From contig JBBSGB010000017.1 of assembly GCA_038254545.1 (NCBI GenBank), positions 14,338 to 78,337 on the forward strand: DNA of 64,000 bases, read 5' to 3'. Position numbers and translations under genes: made by a program. Under the pieces are notes generated by a model. It did no database searches, had not been told where the DNA came from, and worked only from the letters and a program-made list of their open reading frames with translations. This stretch comes from CAHJXF01 sp038254545 (lineage in GTDB: Bacteria; Pseudomonadota; Gammaproteobacteria; Burkholderiales; Burkholderiaceae_D). Positions 18,129 through 26,879 of the stretch are shown here, one piece after another. Positions within the stretch are counted from its first letter, which is position 1. Every line of letters begins with the position of its first letter.

Positions 18129-20474
18129 ATGCCGTTGCGTGCCGGGTGGAGCGAGGCGCTCGCCGCGCGGCTCGCCCGCATCGGTCTTCGCGACGATCTC
18201 GATTGCGTCCTGCATCTGCCGCTGCGCTATGAAGACGAGACTCGCATCACGCGGCTTGCCGATGAGCGCGACGGCGACACGGTGCAGATCGAAGCGATCG
18301 TGCGCGGCCATGCCATTCAGTATCGACCGCGTCGGCAACTGGTCGTTCATGTGGACGAGGCCGGTTCCGACGCCCACGTCGATACAGACGCCAGCGCGAA
18401 CGAGGCAGACCGCGATGCAGGTCTCGCGCTGCGCTTCATTCATTTCTACGGTAGCCAGTTGAAGCACTTCGCGCCCGGGACGCGGCTGCGTATCCGGGGC
18501 GAGTTGCGCGGCGGAGCCATGGGCCACGCGCTGTTTCAACATGCGGGCCGCGAAATGATCCACCCCAACTACAGCGTGATCCGTGAAGACACGCCGCTGC
18601 CCGATCGCCTGACACCGGTGTATCCGAGCGGTGTCGGTCTCGGCCAGGCGGTATTGCGAAAGACGATCGCGAAAGCGCTCGAACGCGTGCAACTCGACGA
18701 GACGGTTCCATCGCACTTGCTCGAGCGTTATCGCCTGCCCCACGTCGATGCGGCGATACGCCTGATCCACAACCCGCCGCCCGACGTGTCGCTCGAAGCG
18801 CTTGCTTCGCGCTCGCATCCGTCGTGGCAGCGGATCAAGTTCGACGAGTTGCTCGCGCAGCAGTTGTCGCTCGCGCGTGCGCATGCGGCGCGGCGCGCGC
18901 GCACGGCGCCGGTCTTGAAAACCCGCGGCACGCTGGTGAAACGCTTCCTCACGCAACTGCCGTTCACGCTCACGGCCGCGCAGGCGCGCGTTGTGCGCGA
19001 GATCGAGGCCGACCTCGTTCGGACGCATCCGATGCAGCGCCTTCTGCAGGGCGACGTGGGTAGCGGCAAGACCGTGGTCGCCGCGATCGCCGCGCTGCAC
19101 GCGATCGACGCGGGCTACCAGGCCGTGCTAATGGCGCCCACCGAGATCCTCGCCGAGCAGCACTTTCGCAGGCTGTCCGAATGGATAGCACAACTCGGCG
19201 TGCCGGTCGCGTGGCTGACCGGCAGCTTGAAGAAGAAGGCGAAGGACGCCGCGCGCGATGCCATCGAGTCGGGCCAAGCGCGATTGATCGTCGGCACGCA
19301 TGCATTGATCCAGCAGGACGTGCACTTCGCGCGGCTCGGCCTGGCAATCGTCGACGAGCAGCACCGCTTCGGCGTCGGGCAGCGGCTGGCGTTGCGGTTC
19401 AAGGCGCGTGTGGCTCCGTCGGCGAGCGACGATCTGATCGACGCGCGAAGCGATTCGGTGCCGCGCACCAACGCCGACGATGCGCTGCCGCGTGAGCCGC
19501 ATCAATTGATGATGAGCGCCACGCCGATTCCGCGGACGCTCGCGATGACCTACTTCGCCGACCTCGAAGTGTCGACCATCGATCAGTTGCCGCCGGGGCG
19601 CAAACCGATCGTGACGAAGCTGGTCGATGCGTCGCGTCGCGACGAAGTGCTCGCGCGCGTGCGCTGGGCGATCGCTGAAGGTCGACAGGCGTATTGGGTG
19701 TGTCCGCTGGTCGAAGGGGCAGAAGCGGAAAAAGAGGGCGCCGCTTTGCTTGCGGGCGAAGCGGCGCAATTGCTTTCGGCTGCGACGTCGATGGTGCCGA
19801 CGACTGCACAAGCATCGAGCGCGACCCGGACGCCAAGCACCTCACGCACGCGACGCGGCGTGTCATCTGCCGCGCGCATCGAGCGCCTCGAACTGCAGGC
19901 CGCCGTCGAAACGCGCGACACCCTCGCGGCCGCGCTGCCCGAAGTCCGCGTCGGCCTCGTGCACGGGCGCTTGCCGGGCGTGGAGAAGGCCGAAGAGATG
20001 CACCGCTTCAACGCAGGCGAAACCGGCCTCTTGGTCGCGACCACCGTGATCGAGGTTGGCGTCGACGTGCCCAATGCGTCGCTGATGGTGATCGAACACG
20101 CCGAGCGCTTCGGCCTCGCGCAACTGCATCAACTGCGCGGCCGCATCGGCCGCGGCAGCGCTGCCTCGGTCTGCATCCTGATGTTCCAGCCGCCGCTGTC
20201 GGCGACCGCGAAGCAACGACTGAAGACGATGCGCGAGACGCAGGACGGCTTCGAGATCGCGCGCAAGGATCTCGAACTGCGCGGGCCGGGCGAGTTTCTC
20301 GGTCACCGACAATCGGGGGAAGCGTTATTGCGATTTGCGGATTTGAATGCCGATCAGGCGTTGGTCGACACAGCGCGCGAGGCGGCGATTGGCATGCTGG
20401 CTCAGTATCCGTCGGAGGTGGATCGGCATTTGCAGCGGTGGTTGCGGGGTGGTGAGGAATTGTTGAAGGCTTGA
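18129..20474 (+). CDS. recG: ATP-dependent DNA helicase RecG with extra insertions
   Basis: Monomeric superfamily 2 helicase that regresses stalled replication forks and processes recombination intermediates. It has an N-terminal wedge (OB) domain, then Walker A GDVGSGKT (308-315), DEQHRFGV (409-416), SATPIPRT (463-470) and the C-terminal QLRGRIGRG motif VI. At 781 residues it is about 90 longer than E. coli RecG (693). The excess is explained by three hydrophilic insertions: an acidic stretch in the wedge (about 77-97), one between motifs II and III (about 427-457) and a Ser/Thr/Arg-rich one (about 531-588). The motifs are intact, so activity is expected. Confidence 0.96.
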   Translation: MPLRAGWSEALAARLARIGLRDDLDCVLHLPLRYEDETRITRLADERDGDTVQIEAIVRGHAIQYRPRRQLVVHVDEAGSDAHVDTDASANEADRDAGLALRFIHFYGSQLKHFAPGTRLRIRGELRGGAMGHALFQHAGREMIHPNYSVIREDTPLPDRLTPVYPSGVGLGQAVLRKTIAKALERVQLDETVPSHLLERYRLPHVDAAIRLIHNPPPDVSLEALASRSHPSWQRIKFDELLAQQLSLARAHAARRARTAPVLKTRGTLVKRFLTQLPFTLTAAQARVVREIEADLVRTHPMQRLLQGDVGSGKTVVAAIAALHAIDAGYQAVLMAPTEILAEQHFRRLSEWIAQLGVPVAWLTGSLKKKAKDAARDAIESGQARLIVGTHALIQQDVHFARLGLAIVDEQHRFGVGQRLALRFKARVAPSASDDLIDARSDSVPRTNADDALPREPHQLMMSATPIPRTLAMTYFADLEVSTIDQLPPGRKPIVTKLVDASRRDEVLARVRWAIAEGRQAYWVCPLVEGAEAEKEGAALLAGEAAQLLSAATSMVPTTAQASSATRTPSTSRTRRGVSSAARIERLELQAAVETRDTLAAALPEVRVGLVHGRLPGVEKAEEMHRFNAGETGLLVATTVIEVGVDVPNASLMVIEHAERFGLAQLHQLRGRIGRGSAASVCILMFQPPLSATAKQRLKTMRETQDGFEIARKDLELRGPGEFLGHRQSGEALLRFADLNADQALVDTAREAAIGMLAQYPSEVDRHLQRWLRGGEELLKA

Positions 20475-20659
20475 AGTCGATATTTACTGCATCAATTCAT
20501 ATTCATTCATAAGTGATCGCGTGATGAGCCGTGTTTATGGTTCGCACTACTGCGATTGCCCGCCGTAAATGAACACCAAATTGACACCTAATTAGCCTTG
20601 CGAACCCAGGAACGGGGCCCCAGTATGTTGCGCTGCTCATCTATAAGAACGAGTAAATC

Positions 20660-20992
20660 GTGAAATTATTTGCCGCATTAAAAAAAATAAGGGAATTTGA
20701 AAAACAGGAACTCCCCTTCATCAAGTCCATCATCGACTTCGACATCATCATCGCGATTGGATATGCCCAGGAGATCGACAAACCGCTCACGCCCAAGCCG
20801 CTCTTTCTCCTGAAGATCGGGTCGGCCACGACAGTACGCCGCAGGCTGGCAAAGCTGACGGAACTGGGAATCGTCAAGCGGCGCACCGACGCAAACGATC
20901 GTCGCTCCGACATCCTTACCATTTCACCTTCCAGCCTCAAGCTCTTCGGTAGGTACGGCGGCGTACTTGCTTGTATGTCAGAGCTGGCTTGA
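20660..20992 (+). CDS. Small winged-helix (MarR-like) DNA-binding protein
   Basis: Predicted 110-residue protein starting at GTG 20660. Residues 50-95 (SATTVRRRLAKLTELGIVKRRTDANDRRSDILTIS) read as a recognition helix followed by a wing, typical of MarR/PadR-like folds. The first 60 bases are strikingly AT-rich compared with the surroundings, with codons such as AAA, ATT and TTA rarely used elsewhere in the window. This suggests recent acquisition. There is no strong ribosome-binding site. Regulatory target unknown; the orphan kinase gene lies 170 bases downstream. Confidence 0.65.
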   Translation: MKLFAALKKIREFEKQELPFIKSIIDFDIIIAIGYAQEIDKPLTPKPLFLLKIGSATTVRRRLAKLTELGIVKRRTDANDRRSDILTISPSSLKLFGRYGGVLACMSELA

Positions 20993-21162
20993 GAAGGATG
21001 CCGACTGGCAATGAAAGCCTGTGGTGGCGAGGGCGGTGATTTGCTGACCATCGCGCGCTGGTTTCGGGACAAGGCCGCTCGCCAATCCACGACCGGAGCT
21101 ATGGGGCGACGGCATCTTCGCCTCACGTCCTTGGTACATGCGCCGAGACCCGTCGTGAATCC

Positions 21163-22299
21163 ATGAAATTCCACACGTTCATTCAAGCCAACCTGGACGC
21201 GATCGTCGCCGAGTGGGAGGCCTTTGCTCGGACGCTTGTCCCTGCCGCAACGTCGATGTCGGACCTCGCGCTGCGCAACCACAGCCGCGAGATCCTCACG
21301 GCGATCGTGAAGGACATGCAGACGAGCCAGACCGAGATCGACCGATCCAGTAAGTCCAGACAAGCAGAACTGGCTCCCGCCGCGTCCGAGACCATCGCAG
21401 CGGCGCATGGCGCGCTCAGGCATGGGTCAGGCTTTGACCTTCCGCAGGTGGTGAGCGAGTTCCGTGCCCTGCGTTCAAGCGTCCTGGCGCTCTGGCGCTC
21501 CGAGACCACTCAAGGCGGTGCGCCGGCGATCGAAGAGATCGCCCGCTTCAACGAAGCCATCGACCAGGCGCTCGGCGAATCTGTCCAACGCTATTCGCGC
21601 GACGTCGAGGCGTCTCGCGACATGTTCCTCGCCGTGCTCGGGCATGACCTGCGAAGCCCGCTTCAGAGCATCGAGATGGCGAGTCATATGCTCGATGCGA
21701 TCGTCGTGCCCGAGGCAGCCCGGCTCAAGGTGGCGACACGAGTCCGGCGAGCTTCGAACGTCATGGGCCATCTGATCACAGACCTCTTGATGTTCACGAG
21801 AAGTCGACTGGGCCGTGGAATACCGCTCGAGCGATCCGACTTCGACTTGGGACAGCTCTGCAAAGAGGAGATCGAGGCAGTCAGGACGAATTACCCGGAG
21901 CGGCAGTTCGTGCGGCACCTGTCCGGCGATCTTCATATCCGGGGCGACGTGTCGAGGATGCAGCAGGTGCTTTCGAACCTGCTCAACAACGCCGTCCAGC
22001 ACGGGGGTGAAGACACCCCGATACGGCTGAGTGCCTACGGCGAAGAGGACACCATCGTCTTGTCGATCGCGAACTCCGGCAATCCGATTCCGCCTGATGC
22101 GCTGCGAGTGATCTTCGAGCCGCTGGCCCAGGTGCCAACCCCAGTGTCCGACCTGAGTAACCGTCAGAAGACCAGCCTCGGGCTGGGCCTTTTCATCGTC
22201 CGCGAGATCGTGCTTGGCCATCACGGCACGATCGACGTGACATCCTCGGCCGAGGCCTCGGTATTCACGATTCGCCTGCCGCGTACCATTCCCGCGTAG
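21163..22299 (+). CDS. Orphan histidine kinase with an RsbRD-like N-terminal region
   Basis: Soluble sensor kinase of 378 residues without membrane segments. Residues 5-145 resemble the helical N-terminal domain of RsbT co-antagonist (RsbRD) proteins. A HisKA domain follows with phospho-acceptor His161 (MFLAVLGHDLRSPL), and a HATPase domain with the N box SNLLNNAVQHG (about 271-281) and G box GLGLFIVREI. No response regulator is encoded nearby, so it is orphan. The neighbouring winged-helix gene lacks a receiver domain. The signal it senses is unknown. Confidence 0.85.
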   Translation: MKFHTFIQANLDAIVAEWEAFARTLVPAATSMSDLALRNHSREILTAIVKDMQTSQTEIDRSSKSRQAELAPAASETIAAAHGALRHGSGFDLPQVVSEFRALRSSVLALWRSETTQGGAPAIEEIARFNEAIDQALGESVQRYSRDVEASRDMFLAVLGHDLRSPLQSIEMASHMLDAIVVPEAARLKVATRVRRASNVMGHLITDLLMFTRSRLGRGIPLERSDFDLGQLCKEEIEAVRTNYPERQFVRHLSGDLHIRGDVSRMQQVLSNLLNNAVQHGGEDTPIRLSAYGEEDTIVLSIANSGNPIPPDALRVIFEPLAQVPTPVSDLSNRQKTSLGLGLFIVREIVLGHHGTIDVTSSAEASVFTIRLPRTIPA

Positions 22300-22412
22300 A
22301 TGACTGTGCTCGCGCCGCACCTCTAAGGCGCCGTCTCCGGGCGCGTAACATGGACGGCGCCGCACCATCAAGGCAACCGCGGGCTGGCCGATCCGGATCA
22401 GGAAGCTTCACG

Positions 22413-23582
22413 ATGAAGAACGAACTCCCGCATCCCGATCACCATCAGGACATGCGCGAGGCGCTGCGCGGATTGACCGACCGTTTCGATTCCGCGTACT
22501 GGCAGAAGGTCGATGCGGCGCGCGGCTATCCCGATGAGTTCGTCGACGCGTTGACGCAGGCGGGCTGGCTTGCCGCACTGATCCCCATCGAGTACGGCGG
22601 CTCGGGCCTGGGTCTCGCCGAAGCCTCGGTCATCATGGAAGAGATCAATCGCTCGGGCGGTAACGCGGGTGCGTGCCACGGCCAGATGTACAACATGGGC
22701 ACGCTGCTGCGCCACGGCTCCGAAGAGCAGAAGCGCACCTATCTGCCGCGCATCGCATCGGGCGAACTGCGACTGCAGACGATGGCCGTCACCGAGCCCA
22801 CCAGCGGCACCGACACCACGCAACTCAAGACTGTCGCGTTAAAGAAGGGCGACCGTTACGTCGTCAGCGGCCAGAAGGTGTGGATCTCTCGCATTCAGCA
22901 TTCCGACCTGATGATCCTGCTCGCACGCACCACGCCGCTCGCGGAGGTGAAGAAGAAGGCCGACGGCATGTCGATCTTTCTCGTCGATCTGCATGCCGCG
23001 ATGGGCCGTGGCATGACGGTGCGGCCGATCGTCAACATGGTCAATCACGAAACCAACGAGGTGTTCTTCGACGAGCTCGAGATCCCGGCGGAGAATCTGA
23101 TCGGCGAAGAAGGCAAGGGCTTTCGCTACATCCTCGACGGCCTCAACGCCGAACGTACCCTGATCGCGGCCGAATGCATCGGCGACGGCTGGTGGTTCGT
23201 CGAGAAGGCGCGCCGCTATGCGAACGAGCGCGTCGTCTTCGATCGACCGATCGGCAGGAACCAGGGCGTGCAGTTTCCGATCGCCGAGAACTACATCGAG
23301 CTCGAAGCCGCGAACCTGATGCGCTTCAAGGCGTGCGAGTTGTTCGATGCCGGCAAGCCCTGCGGCGCTGAAGCGAACATGGCGAAGTACCTCGCCGCGA
23401 AGGCCTCGTTCGAAGCGGCCAACGTGTGCCTGCAGACCCACGGCGGTTTCGGCTTCGCGGCTGAGTACGACGTCGAACGCAAATTTCGCGAGACGCGGCT
23501 GTACCAGGTCGCGCCGATCTCGACGAATCTGATCCTGTCCTATGTGGCCGAGCACGTGCTCGGCCTTCCACGTTCCTTCTGA
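22413..23582 (+). CDS. Acyl-CoA dehydrogenase family protein
   Basis: FAD enzyme of 389 residues with the full three-domain acyl-CoA dehydrogenase architecture. The flavin-contact motif MAVTEPTSGTDTT lies near residues 125-138 and THGGFGFAAEYDVERKFRE in the C-terminal domain. The C-terminal glutamate used by medium-chain enzymes (YEG) is replaced: the aligned stretch reads LYQVAPIST. Glu247 in NAERTLIAA sits where isovaleryl-CoA and long-chain dehydrogenases carry their catalytic base. A branched or unusual acyl-CoA is therefore likely. The start ATG has AGGAAG upstream. The CoA-transferase gene begins 2 bases after its stop. Confidence 0.9.
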   Translation: MKNELPHPDHHQDMREALRGLTDRFDSAYWQKVDAARGYPDEFVDALTQAGWLAALIPIEYGGSGLGLAEASVIMEEINRSGGNAGACHGQMYNMGTLLRHGSEEQKRTYLPRIASGELRLQTMAVTEPTSGTDTTQLKTVALKKGDRYVVSGQKVWISRIQHSDLMILLARTTPLAEVKKKADGMSIFLVDLHAAMGRGMTVRPIVNMVNHETNEVFFDELEIPAENLIGEEGKGFRYILDGLNAERTLIAAECIGDGWWFVEKARRYANERVVFDRPIGRNQGVQFPIAENYIELEAANLMRFKACELFDAGKPCGAEANMAKYLAAKASFEAANVCLQTHGGFGFAAEYDVERKFRETRLYQVAPISTNLILSYVAEHVLGLPRSF

Positions 23583-23584
23583 CC

Positions 23585-24766
23585 ATGACCCTGCCTCTGT
23601 CGGACATCACCGTCGTCTCACTCGAACATGCGATCGCAGCACCGTTCGCAACGCGCCAGCTCGCCGATCTCGGCGCGCGCGTCATCAAGATCGAACGCCC
23701 GGGCGTGGGCGACTTCGCACGCGCTTTCGATGAGCGCGTGCACGGCATGGCCTCGCACTTCGTCTGGGTCAATCGCGGAAAGGAAAGCCTGACGCTCGAT
23801 CTCAAGCAACCGGCTGCCCTCGACGTGTTGATGAAGCTGGTCGTGAAGGCCGATGTGCTGGTGCAGAACCTCGCGCCCGGTGCTGCCGCGCGCCTGGGAC
23901 TGTCGGCTGAAGCCTTACGACCCGCGCATCCGCGCCTCATCGTCTGCGACATCTCGGGCTATGGCGCCGACGGTCCCTATCGCGACAAGAAGGCCTACGA
24001 CCTCTTGATCCAGAGCGAGGCCGGCTTCCTTTCGGTGACGGGTTCGGAGGACGAACCCGCCAAGGCCGGGTGCTCGATCGCCGACATCGCGGCCGGTATG
24101 TACGCATACACCAGCATCCTCGCGGCGCTTTATTCGAGACAGCAGGATGGCCTCGGCTCGCATATCGATGTCTCGATGCTCGAAGCCCTGGTCGAGTGGA
24201 TGGGCTATCCGCTCTACTACGCTTTCGACGGCGCGGCCCCGCCGACGCGCTCGGGCGCCGAGCACGCGACCATCTACCCTTATGGGCCCTTTCCCGCAGG
24301 TGACGGCAAGACCGTGATGCTCGGCCTGCAGAACGAACGCGAGTGGGTAATGTTCTGCGACAGGGTTCTTGACGCATCGTCGCTCGCAGGCGATGAGCGC
24401 TTCGCATCGAATTCGCAGCGCCATCTGCATCGCGACGACTTGCGCACGATCATCGTCGAAGCCTTCTCGACCCTGACCGCCGAAGAAATCGTCGCGCGCC
24501 TCGACACGGCGCAAATAGCAAACGCACGCATGAACACGATGGACGAGGTATGGGCGCATCCGCAGCTCGAGGCGCGCGGGCATTGGCGAGACATCGAATC
24601 CCCGCAAGGCACGATCCGCGCACCGTTGCCGCCGGGACGTCACGATCGCTTCGAATACCGGATGGGTGCGATACCGGCTCTCGGAGCGCATTCCGATGCG
24701 ATCCTCGGCGATCTCGGATTCGACGCGGCGGGTATCGATCGTTTGCGTAGCACTGGCGCGGTGTGA
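23585..24766 (+). CDS. CaiB/BaiF-type (class III) CoA-transferase
   Basis: CoA-transferase of 393 residues. Asp167 in SIADIAAGMYA is the expected nucleophile of class III enzymes. The N-terminal LADLGARVIKIERPGVGDFAR and the LDLKQP and DISGYGADGPY motifs are typical. It probably activates a carboxylic acid using succinyl-CoA or acetyl-CoA as donor. Sandwiched between an acyl-CoA dehydrogenase and a CitE-like lyase, it fits a pathway that activates, oxidises and cleaves a dicarboxylate. The actual acid cannot be read from sequence. Confidence 0.92.
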   Translation: MTLPLSDITVVSLEHAIAAPFATRQLADLGARVIKIERPGVGDFARAFDERVHGMASHFVWVNRGKESLTLDLKQPAALDVLMKLVVKADVLVQNLAPGAAARLGLSAEALRPAHPRLIVCDISGYGADGPYRDKKAYDLLIQSEAGFLSVTGSEDEPAKAGCSIADIAAGMYAYTSILAALYSRQQDGLGSHIDVSMLEALVEWMGYPLYYAFDGAAPPTRSGAEHATIYPYGPFPAGDGKTVMLGLQNEREWVMFCDRVLDASSLAGDERFASNSQRHLHRDDLRTIIVEAFSTLTAEEIVARLDTAQIANARMNTMDEVWAHPQLEARGHWRDIESPQGTIRAPLPPGRHDRFEYRMGAIPALGAHSDAILGDLGFDAAGIDRLRSTGAV

Positions 24767-24881
24767 GCCTGCCCGTCGAGACGCTTTCGTTAGGGCAAAC
24801 TCCCGATGTACCGCGATCCCTGAAATCGGGTTCAATCCTCTTCTTCACCTGTAGTGCACCTGTAGTGCGACTGGATTTCCA

Positions 24882-25736
24882 ATGATCGACATGTCTTCGA
24901 GCCTGCTGACGGCGCGCAGCTTCCTGTTCGTTCCTGCGGATCGCGTCGACCGCTATGCCAAGGCGCTGGCGTCTGGCGCGGACATGGCGATCATCGATCT
25001 CGAGGACGCGATCGCGCACGACAACAAGGACAAGGCCCGCGCTGCGCTCGACGCCGCGTGGGGAAGCTTCGATCACGAAGACCGCGTGGTGATCCGCATC
25101 AACGGACTCGATTCGCTCGACCTCGCCGACGACGCGGCGCTGTGTGCATCGCTCTCACCTGCGGGTGTGATGGTTCCCAAGGCGGAGAGTGCGGAGGCCC
25201 TTGAAGCGCTGCATGCGCGGCTGGGCGATATCCCCCTCGTGCCGATGATCGAAAGTGCACTGGGCTATACGGAAATCGCCGCGATCGCACGCGCCGTCGG
25301 TACGGCGCGCCTCGCGTTCGGGCACATCGACTTCCAGGTCGATCTCGGCATGGTCGCCGACGACGAGCAGGCCGAGCTCGCGCCCGCACGCTTCGGCATC
25401 GTTGCCGCGTCGCGCGCCGCCGGCATCGCCGGACCCATCGACGGCGTTACGCTGGAGACTGCGAGGACCAGCGAGATCATCGCAGCCACGCAACGCGGCA
25501 TCCGCTTCGGATTCACCGGCAAGCTCTGCATCCACCCGGACCAGATCGCGCCGGTGCATGCGGCGTTTGCGCCGAGCGCCGCGGACGAGGCATGGGCACG
25601 CCGCGTGGTCGAGGCCGCCGAAGCGTCCAGGGGCGCGGCGATCAAGGTCGATGGCCGCATGGTCGATCGGGCGGTAATCCTGCTGGCCGAGCGCGTGCTC
25701 GCGCTTGCTTCCCAAACCAACGAGCGAAGCGCGTGA
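24882..25736 (+). CDS. HpcH/HpaI aldolase / CitE-like acyl-CoA lyase
   Basis: Protein of 284 residues of the CitE-like (citrate lyase beta/malyl-CoA lyase) family. The start RSFLFVPADRVDRYAKALASGADMAIIDLEDAI is diagnostic and contains the metal/substrate acidic residues. MIESALGYTEI and FGHIDFQVDLG carry the other conserved acids, and GFTGKLCIHPDQI is the C-terminal motif. Relatives cleave malyl-CoA, citramalyl-CoA or beta-methylmalyl-CoA. ATG 24891 (MSSSLL) is an alternative start. It follows the CoA-transferase by 115 bases and precedes a TRAP binding protein. Confidence 0.9.
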   Translation: MIDMSSSLLTARSFLFVPADRVDRYAKALASGADMAIIDLEDAIAHDNKDKARAALDAAWGSFDHEDRVVIRINGLDSLDLADDAALCASLSPAGVMVPKAESAEALEALHARLGDIPLVPMIESALGYTEIAAIARAVGTARLAFGHIDFQVDLGMVADDEQAELAPARFGIVAASRAAGIAGPIDGVTLETARTSEIIAATQRGIRFGFTGKLCIHPDQIAPVHAAFAPSAADEAWARRVVEAAEASRGAAIKVDGRMVDRAVILLAERVLALASQTNERSA

Positions 25737-25817
25737 TGCGTGCCACGAGCGGCGTTACGTTTTTCATTCAAGGCGCCGCTCGAACGCTGCATTCGTGATT
25801 CAACCCGGAGACTCCCG

Positions 25818-26861
25818 ATGAAGAAGGTCCTTGCCACGCGGTTCAAGTCGGTTGCTGCGGTGGTTGCCGCAACGGTCGCCGCATCCGTCGCTCTATCGCT
25901 TGCCGCCGCCGACGCATCGGCGCAGACGCCGATCGTGATCAAGTTCAGTCACGTGGTTGCCAACGACACGCCCAAAGGCAAGGGCGCCGAGCGCTTCAAG
26001 CAACTGGCCGAGGAGCGCACCAACGGCCGCGTGAAAGTCGAGGTCTATCCGAACTCGACGCTCTACAAGGACAAGGAAGAGCTCGAAGCCCTGCAGCTTG
26101 GCGCGGTGCAGATGCTGGCGCCCTCGGTCTCCAAGTTCGGGCCGCTGGGGGCCAAGGAGTTCGAGGCCTTCGATCTGCCCTTCATCTTTCCCGACAAGGC
26201 CGTGCTCGAGCGCGTGGCCGAAGGACCGATCGGCGCGTCGCTGTTCCAGAAACTCGCGGACAAGGGCATCAAGGGCCTGGCGTTCTGGGACAACGGTTTC
26301 AAGGACATGACGGCTAACAAGCCGCTGCGCATGCCTGCCGACTTCAAGGGACTGAAAATGCGCATCCAGTCCTCGAAGGTGCTCGAAGCGCAGTTCCGCG
26401 CGCTCGACGCGTTGCCGCAGGTGCTGGCGTTCTCCGAGGTCTATCAGGCCTTGCAGACGGGCGTGGTCGACGGCACCGAGAACACGCCGTCGAACATCTA
26501 TTCGCAGAAGACGCATGAAGTGCAGAAGTACCTGACGGTCTCCAACCACGGCTACATCGGCTACGCGGTGATCGTCAACGGGAAGTTCTGGGAGGGCTTG
26601 CCGCCCGACATCCGTACCGTCCTCGACGGCGCGATGAAGGACGCGACGCGCTACACCAACGCGATTGCGCAACAGGAGAACGACGACGCGCTCGCGAAGA
26701 TCAAGGCCGCCGGGCGTACCGAGATCATCACGCTGACGCCGGCGCAGAAGAACGAGTGGAGGAAGGCCTTGCAGCCCGTGTACGCCGAGATGGCGCCGCG
26801 CGTGGGCCGCGACCTGATCGACGCGATTCGCAAGGAAGCCGCGGCGATGGGATACAAATGA
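25818..26861 (+). CDS. TRAP transporter solute-binding protein, DctP family
   Basis: Periplasmic binding protein of 347 residues with a signal peptide (cleavage after ASAQ, about residue 36). The conserved TRAP segments are IKFSHVVANDTPKGKGAERFK, LPFIFPD, and the GLKMRIQSSKVLEAQFRALDALPQVLAFSEVYQALQTGVVDGTEN block, including the arginine that binds the ligand carboxylate. The dctQ and dctM membrane subunits are absent from the neighbourhood, so it must use a transporter encoded elsewhere or be an orphan. Adjacency to CoA-pathway genes suggests a dicarboxylate ligand. GGAG lies 8 bases before the ATG. Confidence 0.92.
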   Translation: MKKVLATRFKSVAAVVAATVAASVALSLAAADASAQTPIVIKFSHVVANDTPKGKGAERFKQLAEERTNGRVKVEVYPNSTLYKDKEELEALQLGAVQMLAPSVSKFGPLGAKEFEAFDLPFIFPDKAVLERVAEGPIGASLFQKLADKGIKGLAFWDNGFKDMTANKPLRMPADFKGLKMRIQSSKVLEAQFRALDALPQVLAFSEVYQALQTGVVDGTENTPSNIYSQKTHEVQKYLTVSNHGYIGYAVIVNGKFWEGLPPDIRTVLDGAMKDATRYTNAIAQQENDDALAKIKAAGRTEIITLTPAQKNEWRKALQPVYAEMAPRVGRDLIDAIRKEAAAMGYK

Positions 26862-26879
26862 TTGAAACGACGTGAGGCC

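Noticed and set aside
20580..20660. TTGACA near 20580 as a promoter for the winged-helix gene
   Set aside because: No acceptable -10 hexamer occurs at 16-18 bases spacing.
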